Shown here: piece by piece, positions 45,444 through 57,029 of the stretch
Numbering within the stretch: the first letter of the stretch is position 1
Layout: every line of letters starts with the position of its first letter
Assembly: GCA_037102815.1 (NCBI GenBank)
Contig: BTPP01000002.1
Location: 5,084,001 to 5,148,000, forward strand
DNA length: 64,000 bases
Reading direction: 5' to 3'
From: Neurospora intermedia
Taxonomy: Eukaryota; Ascomycota; Sordariomycetes; Sordariales; Sordariaceae
Position numbers and translations under genes: made by a program
The notes under the pieces: generated by a model
Told to the model about the DNA's origin: nothing
The model's input: only the letters and a program-made list of their open reading frames with translations
The model's database searches: none

Positions 45444-48117
45444 ATGCTTTTAGCCGCCCCCCTTCGTGGATGCCGTTATGGGCACCGCGCCTTTCTTCCT
45501 TTAAGCCTACCCACCGTGGTAAAGGCAACTTCTCCTCTTGCTGCCACCAGTGTTCCTCACTTCAAGAGGTTCTACGCCGACCCTGCTCACGATGCAAGGG
45601 TCGAGGCAATCCGCAACATTGGCATCATTGCCCATGTCGATGCCGTAAGTCATTTACTTCTTGAAGGAAGAGCTCTGCGTTCTAACCCTATTTCCAGGGC
45701 AAAACCACAACGACTGAGCGAATGCTCTACTACAGTGGCTTGTCCAGACATCTTGGAAGTAAGCTAGCCAGCTCGTGCTTGTTGTCGACGGAGAGAGCAT
45801 GTCACTTACACCCCTTGCAGATGTTCAGGATGGCAACACCATGACCGACTTCCTTCCTATGGAGCGTGAGCGAGGCATCACCATCCAGTCCGCTGCCGTT
45901 ACCTTTCTCTGGCCTCCACAGCAGAGTTTGGCTTCCGGCCAACAACCAAAGAGCATCAACCTGATCGATACGCCAGGCCATCAGGACTTTCGCTACGAGG
46001 TCGACCGTTGCTTGCCGATTCTTGACGGTGCTGTCTGCATCCTTGACGCTGTCAAGGGAGTTGAAACTCACACCGAGCGTGTCTGGGAGTCTGCCCAACT
46101 ATCAAAGATCCCGAGACTGATCTTTGTCAACAAGCTCGACCGTGACGGTGCCTCCTTCAAGAGATCATGCCTCGAAGTGGCTTCGCGACTCAGAACATAT
46201 CCTCTGATTTGCCAAATTCCGTGGTGGAACAAGGATGAGTTTGTTGGTGTCATTGACATCATCAACCTCATCGGCATGAAGTTCTCCAGCACAGGCCAAA
46301 TGTCACTTGTGAGTGAGGAGACCATTGGCAAGGAGAACCCGACTCTTCGTGCCGAAATGGACAAAGCCCGTCTTAGTCTCATCGAGACACTGTCTGAATA
46401 CGATGATGCCGTCATGGAGGAGTTTCTCGAGCTCGAAAAGGACGTGCCTACTTCCTCCATCAAGAAAGCCATTCGAAAGTTGATCATGGATGGAGAAGCA
46501 AAATTCTCCCCCATCTTTGCCGGCGCTTCTCTCAAGAACATTGGTGTGCAGCCATTGCTTGATGGTGTGATTGACTATTTACCCAGCCCTCTTGATAGAC
46601 CAGAAGTGGAGGTTATTCAGGGCAAAAAGGCAATGCCGCTATCCAAGCTCCTTACTCTGCAAGACAAGAAGAAGAAGAACCATGGCCATCAGGCTAACCA
46701 CCAGTCACCCATCACAACCATCGGTCACGTCTTCAAAGTCGTTGACGATCCCCGCCGCGGTATGATGAGTTTCGTCCGGGTTTATCACGGCGCTCTCAAC
46801 CGCAGCAATCACCTCTACAACAGCAACATGAATGCCTTTGAGAAAGCTCAAGCGCTTCTTCACGTCTCTGCCAAAGATTACCAAGACATCCAACACCTCA
46901 GTACCGGCCAGATTGGCGCTCTCACCGGCTTGAAACAAGCTCGCACTGGTGACACCCTGCTCACCTTCCCCGGTAGCCACAACCCCAAGGCTCCCGAGCA
47001 GTTCCGAGCCGTTCACATCAAAACCCTCGACACTCCTCCCGCGGTGGCCTTCATCTCTATCGAGCCCTACACCAAGACCGCCAGCGAGAAGATTGAAGAA
47101 GCCCTCAGCAAGCTCTCGCGCGAAGACCCCAGTATCCGGTGGAGCAAGGACGAAAAGACTGACCAGCTGATCCTCTCCGGCATGGGTCTCCTCCACCTCG
47201 AGATCGCCCAACACCGTCTCCTGACGCACTACAAGATCGACCGCGACACCGCCATCTGGGGCGACATCGAAGTCGAGTACTCAGAATGCCTCCTCTCTCC
47301 CGTCCCGCCGCACCGCGCCGTCTTCGACCGGCCCATGCGCGGCGAGAACGGCAAAGCCGCTTGCACCGCGACCTTGGTCCCCGTCGAGGACCACCACCGC
47401 CACGAATCCATTCTCGAGTCCTGCGTCGAGCGCGACGGCAACATCATCCACATCGCCATCCCCCTTCCCGAAGGGACCGAAGACCACGATTCCTTGCCCT
47501 TTGACGCCGAGCTCGTCCGCCAGCAGCTCCTCAACGGCGTCATCGCCGGCCTTTCGCGCGGGCCGCGCCGCAACTGCCCTGTGCGCAAGACCCACGTCAC
47601 CATCACGTTTGATCCCGAGACCGACTTCTTCGGTAACATGACGAGTGGCGGGCACATCACCAACGCGGCACTGCAGGCCGTGCGCGCCTGTCTGAAGGAG
47701 GCGCACGCCAACTCGGCCATGGGCATTCTGGAACCCTTCACCAACGTGACGATCCACTGCCCCGAGGAAGCGTCGCACGCGATCCAGCACGACCTCGTCT
47801 CGGCGCGCGGCGGCGCGGTGCTCGAGGTGCGGAGACCCGAGGAGAGTGAGGCGGACGCGGCGTTTATGAGCGAGGGCGGAGGCATCGATCTGAGCAGGGT
47901 GTACGTCCCGCCGGATCCGTACGAGAGCGTGCAGAGCTTGCGAGACCCCAAGAAGAGCGTGGTGCGCATGCTGGAGATTGTGGGCAAGGCGCCGCTGAAG
48001 GATATGATGAAGTACGATAGCCAGCTGAGGAGCATGACGGGCGGTAGGCACTCGTTGCAGTTGGATCCGGGCGAGTTTGAGCTGGTGACGGGGCCGAGGG
48101 AGAAGATGATTGGTTGA
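45444..48117 (+). CDS. mef2: Mitochondrial elongation factor G2 / ribosome recycling GTPase
   Basis: GTPase of the EF-G family; the human counterpart works with RRF to split mitochondrial ribosomes after termination. Exons are 45444-45644, 45698-45758 and 45821-48117 (introns 53 and 62 bp), giving 852 aa. The N-terminus (LLAAPLRGCRYGHRAFLPLS) looks like a mitochondrial presequence. GTPase motifs: G1 split as IAHVDA|GKTTTTER, G2 in RERGITIQSA, G3 DTPGHQDF, G4 NKLDRDG. Domains II-V follow, ending with GRHSLQLDPGEFELV. Exon 2 encodes only 20 residues. An insert of about 25 residues (around KKKKNHGHQANHQ) sits before domain II. The RRF2-type identity over canonical mitochondrial EF-G1 is judged from overall sequence and is less certain than the family. 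It is divergent from vps17 and convergent with the dehydrogenase gene. Confidence 0.9.
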
Positions 48118-48864
48118 AGGTGATTGTAGATGATGATGCTGAAATATGTACGATATTGATTGATGTTCATGGTAAACAAGTCTGCCGCTCTGTTGCTCTA
48201 CTAGGTAGTGTGGTCCATGATGCTTGCTTGGTGCCATTCCTCTTCTCTCCCTTGGAAACATTCATGAACAATCAACAGTATCGTCATGATGACAGAGTTC
48301 ATCCATCTTCCTAGCTTGAAATCAGAGCCTCAGCCACCATGCATCAGGGACATTCATCACCCGGCCTCCTCGTCACAATTTTTTTTTTTTTTTAAATTTT
48401 TTTTTTCATTTTTTATTGTGTGCTTTTTCCAGGCATGTTCGTTCTTTCTTTGTTGGTCGTTCCTCTGGGTTTTCTTTCTCCGGGATTGGAGAACTGTGAC
48501 TTCGTCACCTTTTGAGGTGTGTGGTCTGTGAACGAAAAAAAAAAAAAGAGGTACGTGAGGCCATTATGGGTGCCGTGAGTTAGCTCTTCCGGAGTAGAAG
48601 ATCAAGTTATGACATATAATTGTTGTCGGTAGTATATTTTCTTACCTATCTCTCGCTGGATGATGATGCGTATCTGACCCCAATGAAAGAAGATTGTGAA
48701 GAATTCATCTTATGACAAGAACAAATTCGAATATCAAGGACAAACGCACCAGGATATTACATATTCTCGTAAGCCCATTCACTCGTACGTATCGAGAATG
48801 CAGACCATCTATCATTCAAGAAAATAACCATCTGGACACGAAAAGAGATAGAAGTAGGCCACCT
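48118..48864. other. Convergent intergenic region between mef2 and the dehydrogenase gene
   Basis: This 747-bp gap holds two facing 3' ends. T-rich tracts near 48379-48412 and an A run near 48535 are the only visible features. No gene is supported. Confidence 0.6.
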
Positions 48865-50367
48865 TTAAGCCTCGATGACAATCTTGAGCACCAAGTTTCC
48901 CTCGTCATCCATCGTCCGACTAGCCAGTTCAAACGCTCCCTTGGCGTTCTCCAGCCCCTCAAACCGGTGGGTAACCATGTCATCCAAGCTCGGAAGAGTA
49001 AACCCAGTCATGGATCCCTTCTGGTTACAAAGCATTCGAATGCCGGTAGCATACGTGTTCGCATAGCGAAAGACGCCGAGAATGTCAATTTCTCTCAGAT
49101 GGGCAACCGACAACGGCAGTGTCTGAATCGGCGTACCCATGCCGACCATAATGACTTTACCCCCTGGTCGGGTTGCATATAAGGCTGTGTGCATGCATAC
49201 TTCCTTACCGGTGCACTCGAAGGTAACGTCGACACCAATGTCTTCATCATCGCGGTCAAGAATATGGTTTTGGGTAAGTGCTAGCATGTCGGCGGCAAGA
49301 GATTTGGCGGAGTCAAGCGAACTGCGGAAAGAAAGGGTGCTGGATGGCGTGGCGATGCCATCTGATGGGGTGGATGAGCCGGAGTTGCTGTTGCTCTTGG
49401 GGAATATGGAGGAGCTGCTGGAAGAGATGTGAAGCGGTCGGGAAACGACGTATCCGTGGGTTGCGAAGCCTTTGGAGATGGCGTAATCAACGCGGCCTTG
49501 GTCGACATCGGTAATGGTCACCTGTGTGCAACCTGCCTGACGTGCCATGGCTGCTGTGAGTAGCCCAACCGTACCGGCTCCGAGTACCAGAGCCGTAGAG
49601 CCGGGAGCGGGACTTGCTCGGTTGACAGCATGTATACCAACAGAAAGAGGTTCAAGAAGAGCTGCAGCATCAAATGAAATGTTATAAGGGAGTCTACCAA
49701 GTTGTTAGCATCGCGTTGATAGGTACCCATAATTCCTGGATGAGCTTACTTGTGACACCAGATAGCAGGGTGGTTGATCCTCTCTTGGAGGGTACCTTGG
49801 TAGTGAGGAACTGACTTGGCACTACTCCTGAATCTCATCTTTTTGCAAAGATTATAACGGCCTTTGCGGCAGATAGTGCATTGACCGCAGGCCACACCAA
49901 CCTCAAGCGCTACCCTGTCACCAATGCTAAAGCCCGAGACCTGGGGCCCTACGGCAACGACAACACCTGAGGACTCATGACCAAGTGAGAGAGGCATACA
50001 GGCGCAAAGGTCGCCATTTGCAAACTTCTTGTAGTATGAGACATCGGAGCCGCAGATACCTGTCGTCTTGATGAGAACCTGAAGCTCACCAAGCCCAGGT
50101 TCTTCGATGATTCGTCTTTCCTACATTCACAATGCCCGTGTCAGATCTTTGTGTCACAGAGAACTGAATGAGCGTTGTAGGGTGACACAAGGCTTGCCAC
50201 CTCACTTGCTTGTGTAACACTCCCCTCTACATCCAGAAACAAGGGGATGAGAAACTTACCAATCGCAGGTCCCGTGGGCCATGTAAGACAGACGCATTGA
50301 TGGATGAAGCCGCAGACAAGACGGGTAGGTGCATCGGTGCGTGCTCACATCCTGCAGAGGGAGCCAT
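48865..50367 (-). CDS. Zinc-dependent medium-chain polyol/alcohol dehydrogenase
   Basis: Member of the sorbitol/xylitol/L-arabinitol dehydrogenase group; the substrate cannot be assigned from sequence alone. Exons are 50367-50260, 50120-49750 and 49693-48865 (introns 139 and 56 bp), giving 435 aa. Catalytic zinc ligands are Cys59 in GICGSD, His84 and Glu85 in LGHESSG, and the LEPLSVG motif in exon 3. The structural zinc site is complete: Cys114, 117, 120 and 128 in CGQCTICRKGRYNLC. The Rossmann motif is VLGAGTVGLL, and the Asp in ITDVDQGRV suggests NAD over NADP. A Ser-rich insert of about 60 residues after RPLHISSSS, absent from typical polyol dehydrogenases, follows the nucleotide-binding strand. 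avl9 lies upstream on the same strand. Confidence 0.9.
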
Positions 50368-53300
50368 ATTGGGCTAGACGGGAAGGGAGCGTGGGAGAAG
50401 AGTGAGATGAAGAGCTGTGGTTGTATGGCTTGGTTCGATGAGGCTCAAGGAATGGATCGGCGTGTAGTTCAAGAGAGTCGGAGAAATAGGTGTCCAGGTG
50501 ACTAAGGGTCTGGGATATATGGGGAGCTCGGTTGAAGGATGGAAAGAAAGAACCGCTTGGCCTCTCGAAATCTATAATTGTGGCAGCCGGACGAGAGAAA
50601 AACAAAAGGGAAATTGATGAAGGTGAAGTTGGCTAAAGAGGGCGAAGGTGGGAGGGAAGATAGTTGAGAAGGTTCAAGATAGTTGAAGCCAGCTGCAAAG
50701 GCTCACTGCCTGGAAGAATATATCAAGGGTCTGATGATGGTAGCTTTGATAATGATGATCAAGGGAAAGGCCAGAACTCACAAAACTCCCCACCTACAAG
50801 TATATCAATCCCTTGTGCCAACGCGACATATGAAATGTTGCTCTCCAGTGGTGTGCCTCAGCTTTTGTTTTCATGGTTGAGTTCGGATTTAGCACACCCA
50901 GGGCCCAGAACACATGGATTTGTGACAGACACAGAGTAGGATACCATGAACCGGCGTCTGAACAACAATGGTTTCTTTTTCGAACAAGCTCACCAGTAAG
51001 AGACGTGACGGTTATCTCCCAATGACTCGAAAAATATCATAGACATGCGCCCCACAGGAGTCCAACACGCTCTAATCTTGGAAAGGCATGCAAGGAGACC
51101 AGCAGCTGCGCAACTTTGCGCAGGAAGCTGTCGCCTAGTGTATGCTGCTTGACGTCCAAAGGGCAACGTTGATGTAACAGCTCATCCGAGATCGGAGAAG
51201 AGCATGGACTCAAAGCATATGTGTATGTATGTAGTGGCACAAGCAATGGCCGAGACTTGACATGCCGAGGGAGATTACTTGGCTAGGTACAAGGCGTTAT
51301 ACACATGGCTGTGCCGCTATGTCTGTACGGGCCGGACTATATGGCTGCCGCGGCCCAATTGGATTGTTTGACTTGCAGGTATAGGTGTCAGGTAGCAGCA
51401 GAAGATGCCATAGCACCATGATCTCTTCGGGATGGCAAGCAACTGATGCCGTTGAGCCAAGATAATGGCAAGGATCATGATGTGATAGCGCATATATCAC
51501 CTACAGAGCGCGGTAGGTTCAACATTTGTGTGGTTGATCAAGGATAATACACAAAACATAGCAGTGTTCGGTAGTGATGGTGGTGTTCGTGGCTGATCCA
51601 CGATTGACGCGCGTAAACGATGGTGTGCGATTTGATAAATGGACATGGTCTTCCTGGTCATCGAGATCGAGGATCGTGGAGCACGGAGAATGGGAAGAGA
51701 AGAGAGGAATGCGGGATGGAAGGGTGACACAACTTTGAATTGAGTGAAAAGTGAGTGGATGGAAAGAGGAAAAGGAAGGAAGAGAAGGAGGGACGGCTGC
51801 TTCTCGGAGAGGTGCCGAACTTGACCAATGAGCGTCCAGTGTACTCCAAGTCCCGTCCCGTCTGTGTTGTGACGACTGCAGTGGTTGGGAAAGAACATTC
51901 CTGCCGTAAATTCCACTGTGATGTCTCTTCCATTGCATCTCTCCTTCCCAGGTAACTGCTCCTTACCTCTATCATCTCGAAATCATCTTGGCCCTTAGAA
52001 TTCACTGTCCGAGTGATCCCTCCTAGTAAGGCAACTGTTGGAACGGCAGTCAGATGCAATAATGCATCGTTGATAAACAAGGCCGATCCCGCTGTCTTAC
52101 GAGAGATAACGCCTCTGCCCTAGAGTGAAGCACAAGCCGACGAAATCAACCGTTGACTCCCCGAGAAGAAAGGGACAGTAACCCTCGCACAACATCATTA
52201 TTTCGGCTATCTTATTCCCGAGCGTCGAGGTTCCGTCACTTCACATGTTCTCAATCCACCCCCTCGTCCAAGCCGTTCGACCCACGTGGCGGCAACTGTC
52301 AATTTCACCCGCAGAGGCCCGGTTACGGTTGACGCAAGAGGGAGTTTGGAACATCATCGTGATTCGTTCCATCCTTCGACATCGGCTTCCCTGCAGCATG
52401 GATGGTGAACATGCTAATTGCCCAATATACTACTATACACTGCTCAACCCCCAACTCCCCCGCTTCAGCGTAATGATTCAAGCTATCAGGTACCAGGACC
52501 CCTACTTTCTCTGCCGGCTCACCCATTTTGACAACGGTTAGTGCCTACACGACAGTATAGCCTAGAGGTTGGCTTCTCGTCGTGACTGAGCCGCCATAAG
52601 AGAATGTGGCATCTCCATCTCCAGCTTCAAGTTTGACATCATCTCTGGCCAGCCGCGGACAAGCATGAATTGCTGCCGTGCTTAGGTCCTATCGGGACAC
52701 GGCCACCACTTTCCACTGTTCTGGTCAAATACGGTCATCCATCCATCCATTACGCCCACTTGACGCGGGAGATTATCGTATAAGCCATCTAGATAGCAAC
52801 GAGTTCATGCTGCGTTACCTGGCTCATTCCCGCTTCCCTTATCAAGATGTCACTTCACTTCAAAACAGGAAGCAACTGAACCGCCTCGGATACACCACCA
52901 CTGTTCAACCAGACTTCCATGTTTTCCTCTGCCTATCGGATCATGACATGTTTGCAGCAGCAGCCACGTTCGTGTCTTCACCATCTACATAGATATGTTC
53001 CAGCCTTGGATCTCCCCTAGTGATCGAGACCGCGGGAAGTGGCCTTTGGATTCTCAGGGAAATCAATCAATTTATGCTACTTCAAGTTGTCTGCCTGCCT
53101 GCATCCGTCACTCTAGTATAGTGTGGTCCGCGGAACGCACACCCATAGACTTCTTTCTGAATGCCAAACACCTTGGACGATACTCCTACGCCAGACAGAC
53201 ATTTTTGAGGAGACCTACAAAACCTTAGGACTCGACTTATGTGGAAGAATTTGGGACACAGCGAGGAATCTCTCCAGTCGTCTTGGTGTCTTCTACGTGA

Positions 53301-54198
53301 TAGGTACACGATCGACGACACACCCAAAGCAGGTTAACAGACCAATATTAATTAGATAGAGATAATCTCTTTTTTTTTTCTTTTTTCAAGCCTATCGTCA
53401 ATTTTAGCTGACCATACCATCTATCGATGCATTTGGTTTTATCTTATATCCCTTTTTTTTTTCTTTTTTTCTTTTTCTTTTTTTTTTTTCGATTCATAGG
53501 AAATGGGACAAAGAGGCCGGGTGATAAAATGTCTTTGACGTACCTATGGAGCCAAAGTTCTGATTCCGAGAGCTATGCTATGGAGATGGGTAAACCCTAT
53601 CTATCTATCAATCTCACGATATTATTGACTGTCTGTTTGTTCCTGTATGTTTCCCAAGAGAATGGCAATGACATCAGCGAGAATAGAAAAGCCACACTGG
53701 AATGTCCTCTTGGTGATGATGATGATGATGATGGTGAAATCGTGGACATGAACATCGATGAACAACTAACTACCTACCATAACTGCTTACGGATGTGTAT
53801 GATGGTTTGCATAGGAAACAATTGATATAGCTTTTCTCTTGATCTACTACTCCCAGCGGTGAGCGGGCGGATAGGTCAACTACATACAGTACAGTGCGCT
53901 TGGTAGACAGAGGTAATTAATCGACTTGGTAACTTCCTTGGGGTTATAGTAGTGACGTCTGGGGTGAAGAGATGTTTAATTAGTACATGCTCATAGTCTT
54001 AGATGAGTACGTAAATGGAGAAATCTACGCTCTGTAGCAAGGCCAGAGGTGACAGGCACAGCCGCTGCGCGTGATACTTCAAACATGGCTCATTCACTCA
54101 TTTGCAATTTTACGAATCGACGAATGTAAACAATCCAAAAAAGTAGGCGCTTCGCTATATTCAATCATCCGTCGCTGTCCTTCTATAAGATACGCTTA
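50368..54198. other. 3.8-kb gene-poor gap between the dehydrogenase gene and avl9
   Basis: This is the largest interior gap in the window. It holds many short frames of about 60-140 codons on both strands with no family resemblance and no consistent splice pattern that I can find. T-rich tracts lie near 53373-53489 and a GATGAT repeat near 53716. The 50368-50650 part should hold the dehydrogenase promoter. A non-coding RNA or an unrecognised short gene cannot be excluded. Confidence 0.5.
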
Positions 54199-57029
54199 TT
54201 ATTTATCCCAAACTTCTCTTGCCTTTGCGGCCTCTTCAGCAGCCACTATAACAGCCGGTGACTGAAGCGGTGAGGGTGATGGTGATCGGGACCGTGACCC
54301 TTCTTTTTGTGTGTCTTCTGTTGTCGTAGTCGTAGTAGTCGTTATCGGCGCTAGTACAGGTGATGGTTCCTTTTTGACATGTTCGGTAGCTGTTGTTGCT
54401 GGGACGTCGTCGTCGAGTGAGACTTCTTGCATGCCGTTGTCCGCCTTGTCCGACTTGTCCGCCTTGTCCTCACTGTCCACCTTGTCCTCAATCTCATCCT
54501 TCTCATCCTTCTTAACTTCGCTCTCACCAACACTTCCTTCCTGTGTCGTGATTGTCGTCTTCGTATTATCCGCAGACCTCACCACCTCCGGCGACGCCAG
54601 ACTCATCAAATTAACGCTCCCCACCGCCGTCCCCGCCGTCCCGGGCCTTGATCCGGGGCCACCCACCGGCTTTCTCGCAATCGGCCCACGTACTCGTTCA
54701 GGACTTCCAAACTCACTCCCCGAAAACCCTTCCCCATCCTCACCCTCCACTGCATCCAACATACTCTCCCCACTCAACGCCCTCCTCCTATACGCTCTCT
54801 GTTCAACAGTGCTGCTGTTCCCCGTCCTGGTGGTCCTCACCGACTCCGGACTGCCCGTACCCAGCGGAAGAGCGGCATACGCCCCGTTTCGGGGAGGCGA
54901 TTGGGGCATGAATGTTTCACGCTCTTCGGACGTGCTACCGCCGCTGAGTAGGAGGGAGGTGCGGTTCCTGATGGCTTTGGACCAGCCCCATCCTTTCTTT
55001 TCTTGTTCCTTCTCCTTATCCTTTTCTTCTGGTTGTTGGGATCCAGTTTGTGAAGACGTGTCGCTGGTAGTCGTAGTATCGGTGGTGGTGGGAGGCACAG
55101 GCGCGGTCTCGGTAATCGGTGTCGTCGGCGCCGAACGGCCCCATCCTTTGCGCTTTTCGCCCGCCCAAGCCGTCCAGCTGCTCACAAAGGCGCCGGCTTT
55201 GCTGCCTACCGTGGACACCGCGGCCGCTGGCGCCAGTCCTCCTTGTCCGTTTCCCCCGTTCCCGTTCCCACTCCCAGTACCGCTACCCTTTTCGCTACCG
55301 TGCTGTTGCCCATTCCCAGCAGCTGCCGCCTCAGCCTGTCGTTGCTTTTCCGCCTCCTCCGCTGCCTTCCGCCTTTGTTCCCTCAAGGCTTCCATATCCG
55401 CATACAATTTATTGAACATGGTGCTTGCCTTCTCTTTCCCTGCCGCCAGGTTGCGCCCCAGCACTTCCTTGCCGACCGCAAATCTTTCATCCAGATGCAG
55501 ATCCTGCACCTGCTGCGCTATCCGTCTCTGCACATCATCGATCGTCAGCCCGCCGGCACAGGGGTGCTTAGGCTCGACAATGTCGAACAAGTGCGAGTCC
55601 GTGTGGCCGTCCCAGATCCGGTAGTTTTCCGTGCGCTTCCAGGCTTCGATAAAGTCGGCGTTGAAGTCGAGCGAGGGATCGCCTTCGATGTGCGGGAGCA
55701 GCATGCGTGGGTTTTGGGAGTGGATGGCGAGGTGGTTGTGGTATTTGACGGACGAGATCAAAGACAGCAGGTATTCCTCGAACTGCAGCCGGATGAACTC
55801 CTCGGAACCGACGTAGCCCATGGTCTTGGGCATGCCCGGGTTGGCGTCGTCCCACGTGTCATTAACGTTTTGCGTGATGAAGTCGATCCAGCGGCGGTCG
55901 GGGGTGGACAGGGCGAGGGCGGATTTGAGGCTGGGGGAGGTGATGTTGATGGAATCTTCGTCGAGGTTGATGAGAATGTCGGAGTAGCGGTCTTTTTGCT
56001 GGAGCAGCAGAGAGTTGGTGCTGCCAACGATGTAAGACTTTGTGCCAAAGTCGGCTAGGATGTCCAGCTGCTGGAGGGGGGTATACGGCCCGAACAAGCT
56101 GCCTTTACCGAAGATTTGGAGCGGTAAGCCCATGTACGCTAGCAGCGAGTTGCGATCACTTGTCCGCAAGCTCGTCGGCCTCTGGAGCTTCTTCTCGTAG
56201 TTATCCAGCTCCGGACCGGCCGAGTCTTGCAAGTTCCTCAACAAACCCGGGATCAGGCTGATGAGTGAAAACTGCATCATGCACAGTCTCTCGCACCTTG
56301 ATCCAAAGAACAACATCTTGGGCTGGAGCAGGCAGCACTTGAGCAGCACCAGCGTCTGCCACCGGAACTCGCGCACCAGCTCGCGCAGGCTCATGCCGAG
56401 ATATAAATCCCTGTCCTCCTCCTTCTCGCCAAGCAAGGTGCCGCGCGCCTTCTCGTCTGCTAGGCTCTCCTGGAAGCGACGGAGGATTTCAACATCGGTG
56501 AACTCGCGCTGAGCGAACCAGGCCTTTGTGACGACGCTCAGGCGTTCGCGCAGCATGCCAAAGTACTGGGGCGAGTCGGCGATGATGACGACGGCTTTTT
56601 GTACGGTCGAGCGGGTGACATCGGCGGGGCGGTTCAGCAGCTGGGAGGCGTCCATCTGGCGGGTGCATGAGATGCCGAAGAGGGAGGTGGCTTCGGGTTC
56701 GGAGGCGGTGGCGGGGCGGAGGAGGGTGAAGTAGGAGAAGTCTTCTGTTGCGCTGTATCGTCCAATGCATCATCAGTCTTTTGAAACATGTCTTTTTTTC
56801 TTTTCTTTCCGATATTCAGAGGGGAAGGGGAGACGTACGCATGAGCACCATCGCTCAAGGCCATAAAAGGCAACAAGCCCCAATCATACTCGGCGGCTGG
56901 ATCGCTATCCTCGGGCACGCCGAACCACCTCTCGACCTCGGGGCCGCGCGCATGGTGGAAGTCGACGACGGCGACAAGCGGGATGAAGCCCGGCTTTCTC
57001 TCGGTGGTCGGGGTAGGGGGGACGGACAT
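54199..57029 (-). CDS. avl9: Avl9-family protein of late secretory traffic
   Basis: Avl9 proteins act in exocytic cargo sorting from the Golgi and have a DENN-like fold. Exons are 57029-56839 and 56752-54199 (intron 86 bp), giving 914 aa. The N-terminal domain is clear: FIPLVAVVDFHHARGPEVERWFG, then WGLLPFMALSDGAH, then FGISCTRQMDASQLL, YFGMLRERLSVVTKA, ILINLDEDSINI-type sequence and LISLIPGLLRNLQDSAGP. The stretch up to about residue 485 is conserved. The C-terminal 400 residues are low in complexity, with a KEKEQEKKGWGWSKA basic-aromatic patch, Thr runs and Lys/Asp/Glu repeats (DKVDSEDKADKSDKAD). The start at 57029 precedes the conserved block by 12 residues. os-2 follows downstream on the same coding strand. 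Confidence 0.92.

Noticed and set aside
47229-48261. Two long frames antisense to mef2
   Set aside because: The GC-rich third positions of mef2 keep the antisense frames open. The sense frame encodes EF-G domains III-V.
50095-50125. An apparent frameshift near the start of dehydrogenase exon 2
   Set aside because: On re-reading the bases at the line junction, the sequence gives an in-frame ERRIIEEPGLGE, and the spliced exons total 436 whole codons including the stop. The gene is intact.
54311-55624. A 437-codon frame antisense to avl9
   Set aside because: It mirrors the Ser/Thr- and acid-rich avl9 tail on the other strand, matches no family, and is explained by codon bias of the real gene.
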